Below are positions 1 to 5,056 of a stretch of 5,098 bases of DNA, piece after piece. Under the pieces are notes generated by a model. The model saw only the letters and a program-made list of their open reading frames with translations. It had not been told where the DNA came from and ran no database searches. A program made the translations under genes and the position numbers. Origin of the DNA: DATJUF01 sp035524095 (GTDB lineage Bacteria > Desulfobacterota > Binatia > Binatales > Binataceae). The stretch covers positions 1 to 5,098 of the forward strand of contig DATKPK010000055.1 in assembly GCA_035524095.1 (NCBI GenBank). Direction: 5' to 3'. Position 1 is the first letter of the stretch. Every line of letters begins with the position of its first letter.

Positions 1-171
1 AAACGGCTGCGCTTTGTTCATCCTTACGCTGCTCGTCCGGCCACAACGATCTTGATTGAAGCGCGCAAACGCGGCAGGATCGAAACACTGATCGCGCCTC
101 CGCTGATTCTCTATGACGCCCCGGGCGTCTACACTCTCGAGGCCCGCCGCCTCGTACTTGGTCCGCCTTAG
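1..171 (+). CDS. trmN6: tRNA1(Val) (adenine-N6)-methyltransferase TrmN6/YfiC-like, C-terminal end (5' truncated by window)
   Basis: Frame 1 is open from base 1 and ends at TAG 169-171, giving 56 residues of a gene that begins before the window. Seen: it starts KRLRFVHPYAARPATTILIE, continues with a basic EARKRGR segment, then APPLILYD and GVYTLEARRLVL before the stop. From family knowledge, this matches the C-terminal end of TrmN6/YfiC-type SAM-dependent methyltransferases, where a 'R.FVHP..G.PA...L.E..KGG' strand is followed by 'PPL.VYD..G.YT.E'. These enzymes methylate the N6 of adenosine 37 in tRNA1(Val). The SAM-binding and NPPY catalytic motifs lie upstream and are not visible, so the call rests on the tail alone. 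It could also be a related class I methyltransferase. The gap to the next gene is 92 bases, and no U-tract terminator follows. Confidence 0.72.
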   Translation, partial: KRLRFVHPYAARPATTILIEARKRGRIETLIAPPLILYDAPGVYTLEARRLVLGPP

Positions 172-208
172 CATGCCACGGCTCTCGGCCGTTTAGACGC
201 CACTCCGA

Positions 209-238
209 TTGCTCTCGCTTTTCGAGCGCACACATAAT
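209..238 (+). promoter_or_regulatory. Possible sigma70-type promoter for the DJ-1/PfpI gene
   Basis: A CATAAT hexamer at 233-238 (5 of 6 matches to TATAAT) sits 18 bases downstream of TTGCTC at 209-214 (3 of 6 matches to TTGACA). Transcription would begin near 245, leaving a leader of about 20 bases that contains the AGGGAG ribosome site at 249-254. The position is sensible but the -35 match is weak, so this is inference from consensus only. Confidence 0.33.
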
Positions 239-263
239 CAACCGTCCTAGGGAGAATCTAAGC

Positions 264-887
264 ATGCCACAGACCTTGACTGTTGGAATCGTGCTCTTCG
301 AGGGCTTTGAACTCCTCGACGTTTTCGGTCCTTGCGAGGCCTATGGCAGCTCTAACGCGGGCGGCGCATTCAAACTCGCGACCGTCGCTGCTGAAGCTGG
401 CCCGGTGGCAAGCGCGCAAGGACCGGCCACCGTCGCCGACTACCCCTTCGACGCCGCACCAAGTCTCGATTTGATTCTCGTCCCTGGCGGTATCGGGACC
501 CGCCGCGAAGTTAACAATCCGGCCCTCCTCGAATGGCTGCGCACCCGTGCCGCCGAAGCCTCCATTGTCACCTCAGTATGCACCGGGGCCGCGTTGCTCG
601 CTCGCGCCGGCCTGCTCGACGGTCGCAGCGCGACCACGAACAAGCGCGCCTTCGCCTGGGTCGTCAGCCAAGGCCCCGCCGTCAATTGGGTCAAACAGGC
701 GCGATGGGTAGAGGACGGCAAGTTCGCAACTTCCTCCGGCGTCTCCGCGGGAATCGATATGGCACTTGCGTTGATCGCACGCCTCGTAAGCGCTGATGCT
801 GCCGAGGCCGTCGCCATGACAATGGAATACGAATGGCATCGCGACCCCGCCTGGGACCCCTTCGCGAAAATCCACGGCCTCGTGTGA
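264..887 (+). CDS. DJ-1/PfpI superfamily protein (isonitrile hydratase-like subgroup)
   Basis: A single-domain cytoplasmic protein of 207 residues, the usual length for the glutamine-amidotransferase-like DJ-1/PfpI fold. Seen: the N-terminal strand and acidic turn FEGFELLDVFGP (12-23), with Asp19 where the family has its catalytic Asp/Glu; LILVPGG (70-76); the nucleophile elbow SVCTGA (104-109) with Cys106; and a conserved late helix SSGVSAGIDMALALI (157-171). From family knowledge, the Asp, Cys and following Thr match the residues essential in isonitrile hydratase InhA. The true reaction (isonitrile hydration, glyoxalase/deglycase or chaperone activity) cannot be read from sequence. The strand after the elbow reads ATTNKRAF, with Asn126 where human DJ-1 has a His. 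No AraC-type DNA-binding domain is fused. The start is supported by AGGGAG at 249-254, nine bases before ATG. The family's old name ThiJ does not imply a thiamin role. Confidence 0.88.
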   Translation: MPQTLTVGIVLFEGFELLDVFGPCEAYGSSNAGGAFKLATVAAEAGPVASAQGPATVADYPFDAAPSLDLILVPGGIGTRREVNNPALLEWLRTRAAEASIVTSVCTGAALLARAGLLDGRSATTNKRAFAWVVSQGPAVNWVKQARWVEDGKFATSSGVSAGIDMALALIARLVSADAAEAVAMTMEYEWHRDPAWDPFAKIHGLV

Positions 888-925
888 CCATCGCGGGTAG
901 ACCGCATCGGCTTGCCTCGCGAGCG

Positions 926-956
926 TTGAGCTTCACCCTGTGTACCGCGCTAAAAT
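926..956 (+). promoter_or_regulatory. Possible sigma70-type promoter for the amidohydrolase gene
   Basis: TTGAGC at 926-931 (4 of 6 matches to TTGACA) and TAAAAT at 951-956 (5 of 6 matches to TATAAT) are separated by 19 bases, slightly longer than ideal. They lie in the 147-base gap after the DJ-1 gene and would give a leader of about 80 bases. An 8-base palindrome CTCGCGAG (916-923) lies just upstream of the -35 and could be a protein-binding site, though palindromes this short are common by chance in GC-rich DNA. Confidence 0.4.
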
Positions 957-1027
957 GACGCCATCACCAGTTGCTGACGAGCCAACTGCTGTACCGCATA
1001 CACGGATTCCGCTCCGCCTTTTCGACG

Positions 1028-1033
1028 AAGGGA
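1028..1033 (+). promoter_or_regulatory. Shine-Dalgarno that decides the amidohydrolase start (ATG 1041)
   Basis: The purine run GAAGGGAA (1027-1034) is the only ribosome-binding sequence before this gene. Two in-frame ATGs follow, at 1035 and 1041. From the last G of GGG the spacing to 1035 is only two bases, too close for initiation, while the spacing to 1041 is eight bases, near optimal. ATG 1041 is therefore preferred, which removes the first two residues (Met-Leu) of the longer reading. Confidence 0.65.
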
Positions 1034-1040
1034 AATGCTC

Positions 1041-2168
1041 ATGTTCAATGGCACCAAGGTCATCGACGTTGACGGTCACGTGATGGAGCCTAACGAGCTC
1101 TACGACCAATATCTCGAGGAAAAGTACAAGCCTGACCTCGCCGAATTGAAGCAACAGGCCGAGCGCCTGCCCTCGAAGTTCTTCTTCGGCATCTTCCATC
1201 AGCTCAACACTGGCCGGCCGCTCGGCGTACCGCATCCGGACCAACCACTGGTCCGCACCGGACGCAAGCCGCACGGCGAAAAGCCAGATATGCGCGGCGG
1301 CTACGATCCGCACGTCCGCATCAAGGATATGGACCGCGAGGGTATCGACATCGCCGTGCTGTTCGCGACGGTCGTCTCCAGTTTTTGCGCCCTAAAGACA
1401 CTCGATTTCGAGGTCGCCATGATCGGCGCGTACCATCGATGGCTCGCCGCCTATTGTTCCGCCTATCCAACGCGCCTAAAGGGCGTGGCCGTCGTCCCGA
1501 TGCGCGACGGTGAGCGGGCAGCCGAACTCATCCGCAAGGTCGCGCGCGAACCTTGGGCCGCCGGCATCTACCTGTCGGGGCATATCGAGGACAAGTTGCT
1601 CGACCATCCAGATTTTCACCCTATTTGGCAGGCCTGCCAGGACACCGATCTGCCGGCCTGTTTCCACGGTGGCACGGCGCGCCCGCCCTACGGGATGGGC
1701 ACCTTCGAGATGACCAACAACCTGTTTTTGCAGCACTCCGCGACCAACCCATTTGAGATGATGCGGGCAATTGGGGCACTCATCGGCGGTGGTGTGATGG
1801 ACCTCTACCCGAAGCTGCGTGTCGCTATTCTCGAAGCCGGTGTCGGCTGGCTCCCCTATTGGATGGAGCGTCTCGACGAGCATTACGAGCTGATGCCCGA
1901 ATACGTCCCCTTCTTGCGCCGAAAGCCGTCCGAGGTCATCCGCTCCGAAAATTTCTTTATCTCATGCGATCCCGATGAGGAGACGCTGCCGTTCGTCGCC
2001 AATTTCGTCGGCCCGGAACATATCCTTTATGCTTCTGACTATCCGCATTTCGATGGCCGCTTCCCCGACACGGTCAAGCTCACGGCGCGCCCGGAAGTCT
2101 TTCCAGCGGAAGTCCAGCGCAAAATTCTGTGGGACAATCCTCGCCGCCTTTACACGCGGCTGAGCTAG
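1041..2168 (+). CDS. Metal-dependent amidohydrolase (Amidohydro_2, PF04909; ACMSD/gamma-resorcylate decarboxylase-like), substrate unknown
   Basis: A soluble TIM-barrel hydrolase or decarboxylase of 375 residues from ATG 1041 (377 from ATG 1035). Numbering is from 1041. Seen: an N-terminal metal-site segment VIDVDGHVMEP (7-17) with Asp11 and His13, the DxDxH variant of the classical HxH; RIKDMDREGIDIAVLF (93-108), a family hallmark; HPDFHPIW (189-196); PACFHGGT (205-212) with metal-ligand candidate His209; AILEAGVGWLPYWMERLDEHY (263-283), which carries Glu265; LYASDYPHFDG (329-339) with catalytic-type Asp333; and the terminal signature DNPRRLY (365-371). From family knowledge, such enzymes bind one Zn or Mn and act on cyclic amides, aromatic carboxylates or related compounds. 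Many paralogues occur in aromatic-degrading soil bacteria, so the substrate cannot be assigned. There is no signal peptide. The stop codon lies inside an inverted repeat (2155-2173). Confidence 0.9.
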   Translation: MFNGTKVIDVDGHVMEPNELYDQYLEEKYKPDLAELKQQAERLPSKFFFGIFHQLNTGRPLGVPHPDQPLVRTGRKPHGEKPDMRGGYDPHVRIKDMDREGIDIAVLFATVVSSFCALKTLDFEVAMIGAYHRWLAAYCSAYPTRLKGVAVVPMRDGERAAELIRKVAREPWAAGIYLSGHIEDKLLDHPDFHPIWQACQDTDLPACFHGGTARPPYGMGTFEMTNNLFLQHSATNPFEMMRAIGALIGGGVMDLYPKLRVAILEAGVGWLPYWMERLDEHYELMPEYVPFLRRKPSEVIRSENFFISCDPDEETLPFVANFVGPEHILYASDYPHFDGRFPDTVKLTARPEVFPAEVQRKILWDNPRRLYTRLS

Positions 2169-2173
2169 CCGCG
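2155..2173 (+). repeat. Perfect 7-bp inverted repeat spanning the amidohydrolase stop codon; possible weak terminator
   Basis: CGCGGCT (2155-2161) and AGCCGCG (2167-2173) are exact reverse complements around the 5-base loop GAGCT, and the TAG stop is at 2166-2168. The stem is very GC-rich and would be stable in RNA. The bases after it are ATTCATCG rather than a T run, so it lacks the U tract of a standard intrinsic terminator. It may act as a 3'-end stabiliser or a U-less terminator; this is inference. Confidence 0.45.
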
Positions 2174-2200
2174 ATTCATCGAAAAATCACCACCAAAGGG

Positions 2201-2230
2201 ATGACGGATTCGCACAAGACCCTATATGAT
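2201..2230 (+). promoter_or_regulatory. Possible sigma70-type promoter for thiC-bcp
   Basis: ATGACG at 2201-2206 (4 of 6 matches to TTGACA) and TATGAT at 2225-2230 (5 of 6 matches to TATAAT) are separated by 18 bases. Transcription would begin near 2237, producing a leader of about 130 bases that starts just before the folded segment 2243-2325. The fit of this start to the structured leader supports the call, but it rests on consensus matching by eye. Confidence 0.45.
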
Positions 2231-2242
2231 GGAGCACAAGTG

Positions 2243-2325
2243 CAAACCCTGAGGGCGGTGCCGTCTCGTACTGGCAACCTGTCCCGCATCGCGCTAAGTT
2301 CCCAAGCCGGGCAGCTAGCGCTTTG
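2243..2325 (+). promoter_or_regulatory. Structured 5' leader of thiC; no recognisable TPP riboswitch
   Basis: Two consecutive hairpins can be drawn. In the first (2253-2284), GGG pairs with CCC and GGTGCC pairs with GGCAACC, leaving one bulged A and a 10-base loop. In the second (2291-2321), GCGCTA pairs with TAGCGC, followed by a 4x4 internal loop and CCC/GGG around AAGCC. CAAA (2243-2246) and TTTG (2322-2325) could close the base, directly stacked on the second hairpin. The conserved TPP-box strings (CTGAGA, ACCCTTTGAACC, and the final GCGTAGGGA-like strand) are absent. The piece CTGTCCCGCATCG (2278-2290) faintly recalls a cobalamin-riboswitch core, but the AAnCC and ACTGT elements are missing. 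The structure is inferred by hand and no energy was computed. Confidence 0.35.
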
Positions 2326-2369
2326 ATTGCCCCAGCGGCTGACTCGATAGACGAGCGAGAGGTTTCGAC

Positions 2370-3683
2370 ATGACCCAACTTGAAGCTGCACGCCAAGGCA
2401 TTATTACCCCTCAGATGCTTGAAGTGGCCGAGGACGAAGGCCTCACCGCTGAAGAAATCCGCGCGCTGGTAGCGACCGGCGAAGTCGTCATCCCGCACAA
2501 CCAACACCACGATTTCCGTGCGATCGGTATCGGCCGTAAGCTGCGCACCAAGGTCAACGCCAATATCGGCGCGTCCAACTTCCATCAACTCATCGGTGAG
2601 GAAGTCGAAAAGCTTTACACTGCCGTCCGCTACGGCGCCGACTCTGTGATGGACCTCTCGACGGGTACCGACCTCGACCGTATCCGTGCCGAAATCCTCT
2701 CTCGATGCAGTGTGATTCTCGGCACTGTACCGATTTACCAAGTCGCTTCCGAGCGCTCGATCATGGATCTCGAGGCGCCATTCTTCCTTGAAGTGATCGA
2801 GCGCCAGGCCCGTCAGGGTGTCGATTACATGACACTGCATTGCGGCGTGACACGCGACAGCGTCAGCAAGCTGCGCGGGCACAACCGCATCGAGGGTATC
2901 GTCAGCCGCGGCGGCGCTCTCCTTGCCGCTTGGATCGAGCGCACCGGCAATGAAAATCCGCTTTATGAGCATTTCGACGAGGTCTGCGCGATTCTGCGCG
3001 AGCATGACGTCACTATCTCACTCGGCGACGGCTTGCGTCCCGGCGCCACCGGCGACGCGACTGATCGCGGCCAGCTCGCCGAATTGCTGGTGCTCGGCGA
3101 ATTGACTGAACGCGCTCGTGCCTTGGGCGTCCAAGTTATGATCGAAGGCCCCGGCCATGTTCCGCTCGACCAGATCGAAGCCAACGTCAAGCTGGAAAAG
3201 CGTGTATGCGGCGGTGCGCCCTTCTATGTGCTCGGCCCCCTGACCTGCGACGTCGCTCCTGGCTACGATCACATCACTGGAGCGATCGGTGGCGCGATCG
3301 CCTCCGCCGCCGGTACTGATTTCCTCTGCTATGTTACGCCGGCCGAGCATCTGCGCCTGCCCGATCTCGACGACGTGCGCGAGGGCGTCATCGCCACCCG
3401 CATCGCCGCCCACTCCGGCGACTTGGTCAAAGGCGTTCGCGCCGCCAAGCTGTGGAACGACCAGATGTCGCGCTATCGCAAAGCACTGAACTGGGAAGGC
3501 ATGTATGCGATGGCGATGGATCCGGATAAGGCCCGCCGCTACAAAGAAGAAAGCGAGGCTGCCGGTTCCAACGTTTGCACGATGTGTGGCTCGCTCTGCT
3601 CAGTGAACGTCGATAACGCCGCGATCAAATTCACGCGCCGGCGAGCCCTAGAAGAGGTGGAAGTCAATGCCGCGGCAGGTTGA
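2370..3683 (+). CDS. thiC: Phosphomethylpyrimidine synthase ThiC, short form (radical SAM); BzaF paralogue not excluded
   Basis: From family knowledge, ThiC converts aminoimidazole ribotide (AIR) to HMP phosphate, the pyrimidine half of thiamin, using SAM and a C-terminal [4Fe-4S] cluster. At 437 residues this is the short form, without the extra N-terminal domain of the roughly 600-residue E. coli type. Seen in order: MTQLEAARQGIIT (1-13), KVNANIG (61-67), MDLSTG (94-99), GTVPIYQ (118-124), MTLHCGVT (154-161), SRGG (179-182), DGLRPG (220-225), EGPGHVP (259-265), GPLTCDVAPGYDHI (289-302), TPAEHLRLP (323-331) and NVCTMCGSLC (401-410). His263 and His327 correspond to the known second-metal ligands. 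Cys403, Cys406 and Cys410 form a CX2CX3C cluster motif, one residue tighter than the CX2CX4C of long forms. The stretch after PIYQ looks about four residues shorter than I recall for other short forms. GAGAGG at 2357-2362, seven bases before ATG, supports the start. It overlaps bcp by 17 bases. The alternative is 5-hydroxybenzimidazole synthase BzaF, a ThiC paralogue acting on the same AIR substrate. Confidence 0.9.
   Translation: MTQLEAARQGIITPQMLEVAEDEGLTAEEIRALVATGEVVIPHNQHHDFRAIGIGRKLRTKVNANIGASNFHQLIGEEVEKLYTAVRYGADSVMDLSTGTDLDRIRAEILSRCSVILGTVPIYQVASERSIMDLEAPFFLEVIERQARQGVDYMTLHCGVTRDSVSKLRGHNRIEGIVSRGGALLAAWIERTGNENPLYEHFDEVCAILREHDVTISLGDGLRPGATGDATDRGQLAELLVLGELTERARALGVQVMIEGPGHVPLDQIEANVKLEKRVCGGAPFYVLGPLTCDVAPGYDHITGAIGGAIASAAGTDFLCYVTPAEHLRLPDLDDVREGVIATRIAAHSGDLVKGVRAAKLWNDQMSRYRKALNWEGMYAMAMDPDKARRYKEESEAAGSNVCTMCGSLCSVNVDNAAIKFTRRRALEEVEVNAAAG
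3654..3659 (+). promoter_or_regulatory. Shine-Dalgarno for bcp, embedded in the thiC coding sequence
   Basis: GAGGTG (within AGAGGTGG, 3653-3660) is a strong ribosome site seven bases before ATG 3667. It is also read as Glu-Glu-Val codons near the thiC C-terminus. Ribosomes finishing thiC at 3683 pass over the site, so translation of the two genes is probably coupled. Confidence 0.75.
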
Positions 3684-4155
3684 AGAATTACGCAAAGGCG
3701 GCATCCTTCCGGCCTTCAACGTCGTCCTGCGCGATCAGCATGGCGCATCGCGAAGGCTGCTCGACTTCGTTGGCACGCCTATGGTCTTGTTCTTCTACCC
3801 GAAGGACGAGACACCTGGCTGCACCGTCGAAGGCAAGGAGTTCCGTGACCTTCATGCACAGTTCACTGAGCTTGGCTGTGCGGTAATCGGCATCAGCACC
3901 GACTCAGTCGCCTCGCATCGCGCCTTTGCCGCCAATCATGGCTTCCCATTCATTCTTCTATCGGACGAGCAGGGCGAACTCGCTCGAGATTTTGGTGTTC
4001 TCACCGACGGTGTCGCGGAACGCGCGACCTTTGTCATCGACCGTGACGGCCGCGTTGCGCACGCCTTTCACGGCGTCAATCCGCGCGGTCACGCCCAACA
4101 GGTTCTCCGCTTCGTCCGTACTTTGATCGAATCCCACCTGATGATTGGCGGCTAA
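3667..4155 (+). CDS. bcp: Thioredoxin-dependent peroxiredoxin, Bcp/PrxQ family, lacking the usual resolving cysteine
   Basis: A cytoplasmic thiol peroxidase of 162 residues, normal for Bcp/PrxQ, which reduces H2O2 and organic hydroperoxides. Seen: substrate-binding start LPAFNVVL (14-21); VLFFYPKDETPGCTVEGKEF (40-59), giving the Prx active-site set Pro45, Thr49 and peroxidatic Cys52; VIGISTDS (73-80); FILLSDEQGELARDFGV (95-111); and RATFVIDRDG (119-128) with the conserved active-site Arg119. E. coli Bcp has its resolving Cys five residues after the peroxidatic one. Here that position is Lys57, and the only other cysteine is Cys71, so a 1-Cys mechanism or an unusual partner is implied. It starts 17 bases before the end of thiC with its own embedded ribosome site. 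The context suggests it protects an oxygen-sensitive Fe-S radical enzyme, which is inference. Family membership is secure. Confidence 0.93.
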   Translation: MPRQVEELRKGGILPAFNVVLRDQHGASRRLLDFVGTPMVLFFYPKDETPGCTVEGKEFRDLHAQFTELGCAVIGISTDSVASHRAFAANHGFPFILLSDEQGELARDFGVLTDGVAERATFVIDRDGRVAHAFHGVNPRGHAQQVLRFVRTLIESHLMIGG

Positions 4156-4188
4156 CTTTCCGACATTGACGCCGACAACAAGCCGCCA
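4146..4188. repeat. 8-bp inverted repeat at the bcp 3' end, between convergent genes
   Basis: TGGCGGCT (4146-4153) and AGCCGCCA (4181-4188) are exact reverse complements separated by 27 bases; the bcp TAA stop is at 4153-4155. It sits between two convergent genes and could act as a transcription end in either direction. However, the loop is long and the nearest T run on the plus strand (TTTT, 4201-4204) is 12 bases away. A separate small palindrome, CTTTTGCTAAAAG (4200-4212), overlaps the stop codon of the minus-strand gene. Terminator function is possible but weakly supported. Confidence 0.35.
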
Positions 4189-4205
4189 TTCGGACTGTGC
4201 TTTTG

Positions 4206-5009
4206 CTAAAAGAAGGTCTTGGTGATCTTCATCACGCCGTTGACCAAATCGTCGACTTGTTCCTTTGTCGGCTCTGTTGCTTTGTGGTGATCGCACAAGT
4301 TCCGGATGTCTGCCAGATGCTGCACGAAGCGCCACTCTAAAGTGTCAATCGCATTCGCCGCTTTGAGAGTCTCATTGAGGTCCGCAATGCTAGGGACTTT
4401 CTTTGAAACTTTTAGGTTGTGACTATCACAAACCTGTTTGAGGTGTCGTTCGAGGACGACACCTGCTAAAGCACCAGCCGCTCGCGTAAACCCATGCTTC
4501 GCGAGTTCTTTCGCCGCGTCGAGCTCTGAATCAAACAGATCTGCTTGGACCAACTGACGGATGTCGAAAAGAGAGCTTTCAAATCGCGCTTTTACTGATT
4601 TCAAGATTGAGAGCTGTTGGCGAAATTGAGGGATAGCCGCATCCGGTGCGACAATCTTCTGCTTGTCCCAGCGAGTGACGTTTAGCCCTTGCAGATAGTC
4701 TTCGATTCGATAGCTATCGTAGCTTATCTCTTTGCGTGGTTTAGGTTTCTCATAGTGACGAACGAAGTCCGCGAGTCTATCAGGTAGAAGTTGCTTAATT
4801 AGAACCTTCGCCTCCGAGTACCAAGACTGATAAGTTTCTGCGAAAGTCGGCAGGTCTTCAATGATCTTGCTGGCCTTATCGCCAAATGCCTGTCTGACAG
4901 CTTCGTCCGTCTCCTTAGGAAAGCACTCTCGCTGCATGCTGAGATGAAGTTGCTCTCCCAACTTAATCAGAGCCTCAACGTCGCGCTTATAACGATCTAC
5001 ATTTGTCAC
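4206..5009 (-). CDS. Uncharacterised helical protein with C-terminal HEPN-like domain (RX4H motif)
   Basis: I do not recognise a named family. The protein has 267 residues, is soluble and is apparently almost all helical. Seen: an N-terminal helical half (1-90) with SWYSEAKVLIKQLLPDRLADF (62-82); a polar linker KPKPRKEISYDSYRIEDYLQ (88-107); a helix-rich segment (126-155); then a C-terminal domain with FTRAAGALAGVVLERHLKQV (174-193), SIADLNETLKAANAID (207-222), WRFVQHLADIRNLCDHHK (226-243) and a closing helix PTKEQVDDLVNGVMKITKTF (247-266). Arg236 to His241 (RNLCDH) fits the RX4-6H catalytic motif of HEPN RNases at the expected place in the last helical hairpin. The start is GTG at 5009-5007; an in-frame TAA lies two codons upstream and the Shine-Dalgarno is weak. 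GC content is clearly lower than in its neighbours, suggesting transfer. It converges on bcp and has no adjacent nucleotidyltransferase antitoxin in the window. RNase activity is inference; a non-catalytic HEPN scaffold is possible. Confidence 0.72.
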   Translation of the reverse strand: MTNVDRYKRDVEALIKLGEQLHLSMQRECFPKETDEAVRQAFGDKASKIIEDLPTFAETYQSWYSEAKVLIKQLLPDRLADFVRHYEKPKPRKEISYDSYRIEDYLQGLNVTRWDKQKIVAPDAAIPQFRQQLSILKSVKARFESSLFDIRQLVQADLFDSELDAAKELAKHGFTRAAGALAGVVLERHLKQVCDSHNLKVSKKVPSIADLNETLKAANAIDTLEWRFVQHLADIRNLCDHHKATEPTKEQVDDLVNGVMKITKTFF

Positions 5010-5027
5010 GATTTATAACTCGTCCGG

Positions 5028-5046
5028 AGTCCCTTTTTGACGGACT
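5028..5046. repeat. Inverted repeat AGTCC-N9-GGACT upstream of the HEPN-like gene
   Basis: A 19-base element with 5-base exact arms (5028-5032 and 5042-5046) around a 9-base centre containing TTTTT. It lies 19 bases before the GTG start of the minus-strand gene. An element of the same geometry occurs 29 bases further upstream, which makes an operator pair conceivable. Overlapping it, GTCCG (5022-5026) and CGGAC (5041-5045) offer an alternative pairing. Confidence 0.3.
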
Positions 5047-5056
5047 TGTGAACCCC

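Noticed and set aside
170..270. Direct repeat AGCATGCCAC at 170-179 and 261-270
   Set aside because: A single 10-base match 91 bases apart. The second copy is the DJ-1 start codon context; the first would encode only seven residues before a stop. Chance is the simplest explanation.
440..907. Minus-strand open frame of 155 codons within the DJ-1 gene
   Set aside because: It is a shadow of the DJ-1 coding frame; the plus-strand product has all the family motifs and a good ribosome site.
933..1313. Minus-strand open frame of 126 codons across the amidohydrolase 5' end
   Set aside because: It overlaps the conserved metal-site region of the amidohydrolase, and its translation has low complexity with no family resemblance.
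2169..2369. TPP riboswitch before thiC
   Set aside because: I looked specifically for the conserved CTGAGA and ACCC..GAACC strands and the closing GCG.AGGGA strand and found none; GGCTGACTC near 2337 is too close to the start codon and lacks the partner strands.
2187..3005. Long minus-strand open frame of 272 codons opposite thiC
   Set aside because: It lies antisense to a strongly conserved thiC and shows no recognisable motif; long antisense frames are expected opposite GC-rich genes.
264..3683. Thiamin operon reading based on the DJ-1 gene being a 'ThiJ' protein near thiC
   Set aside because: ThiJ is a historical name without a proven thiamin function, and the two genes are separated by an unrelated amidohydrolase and two promoter-bearing gaps.
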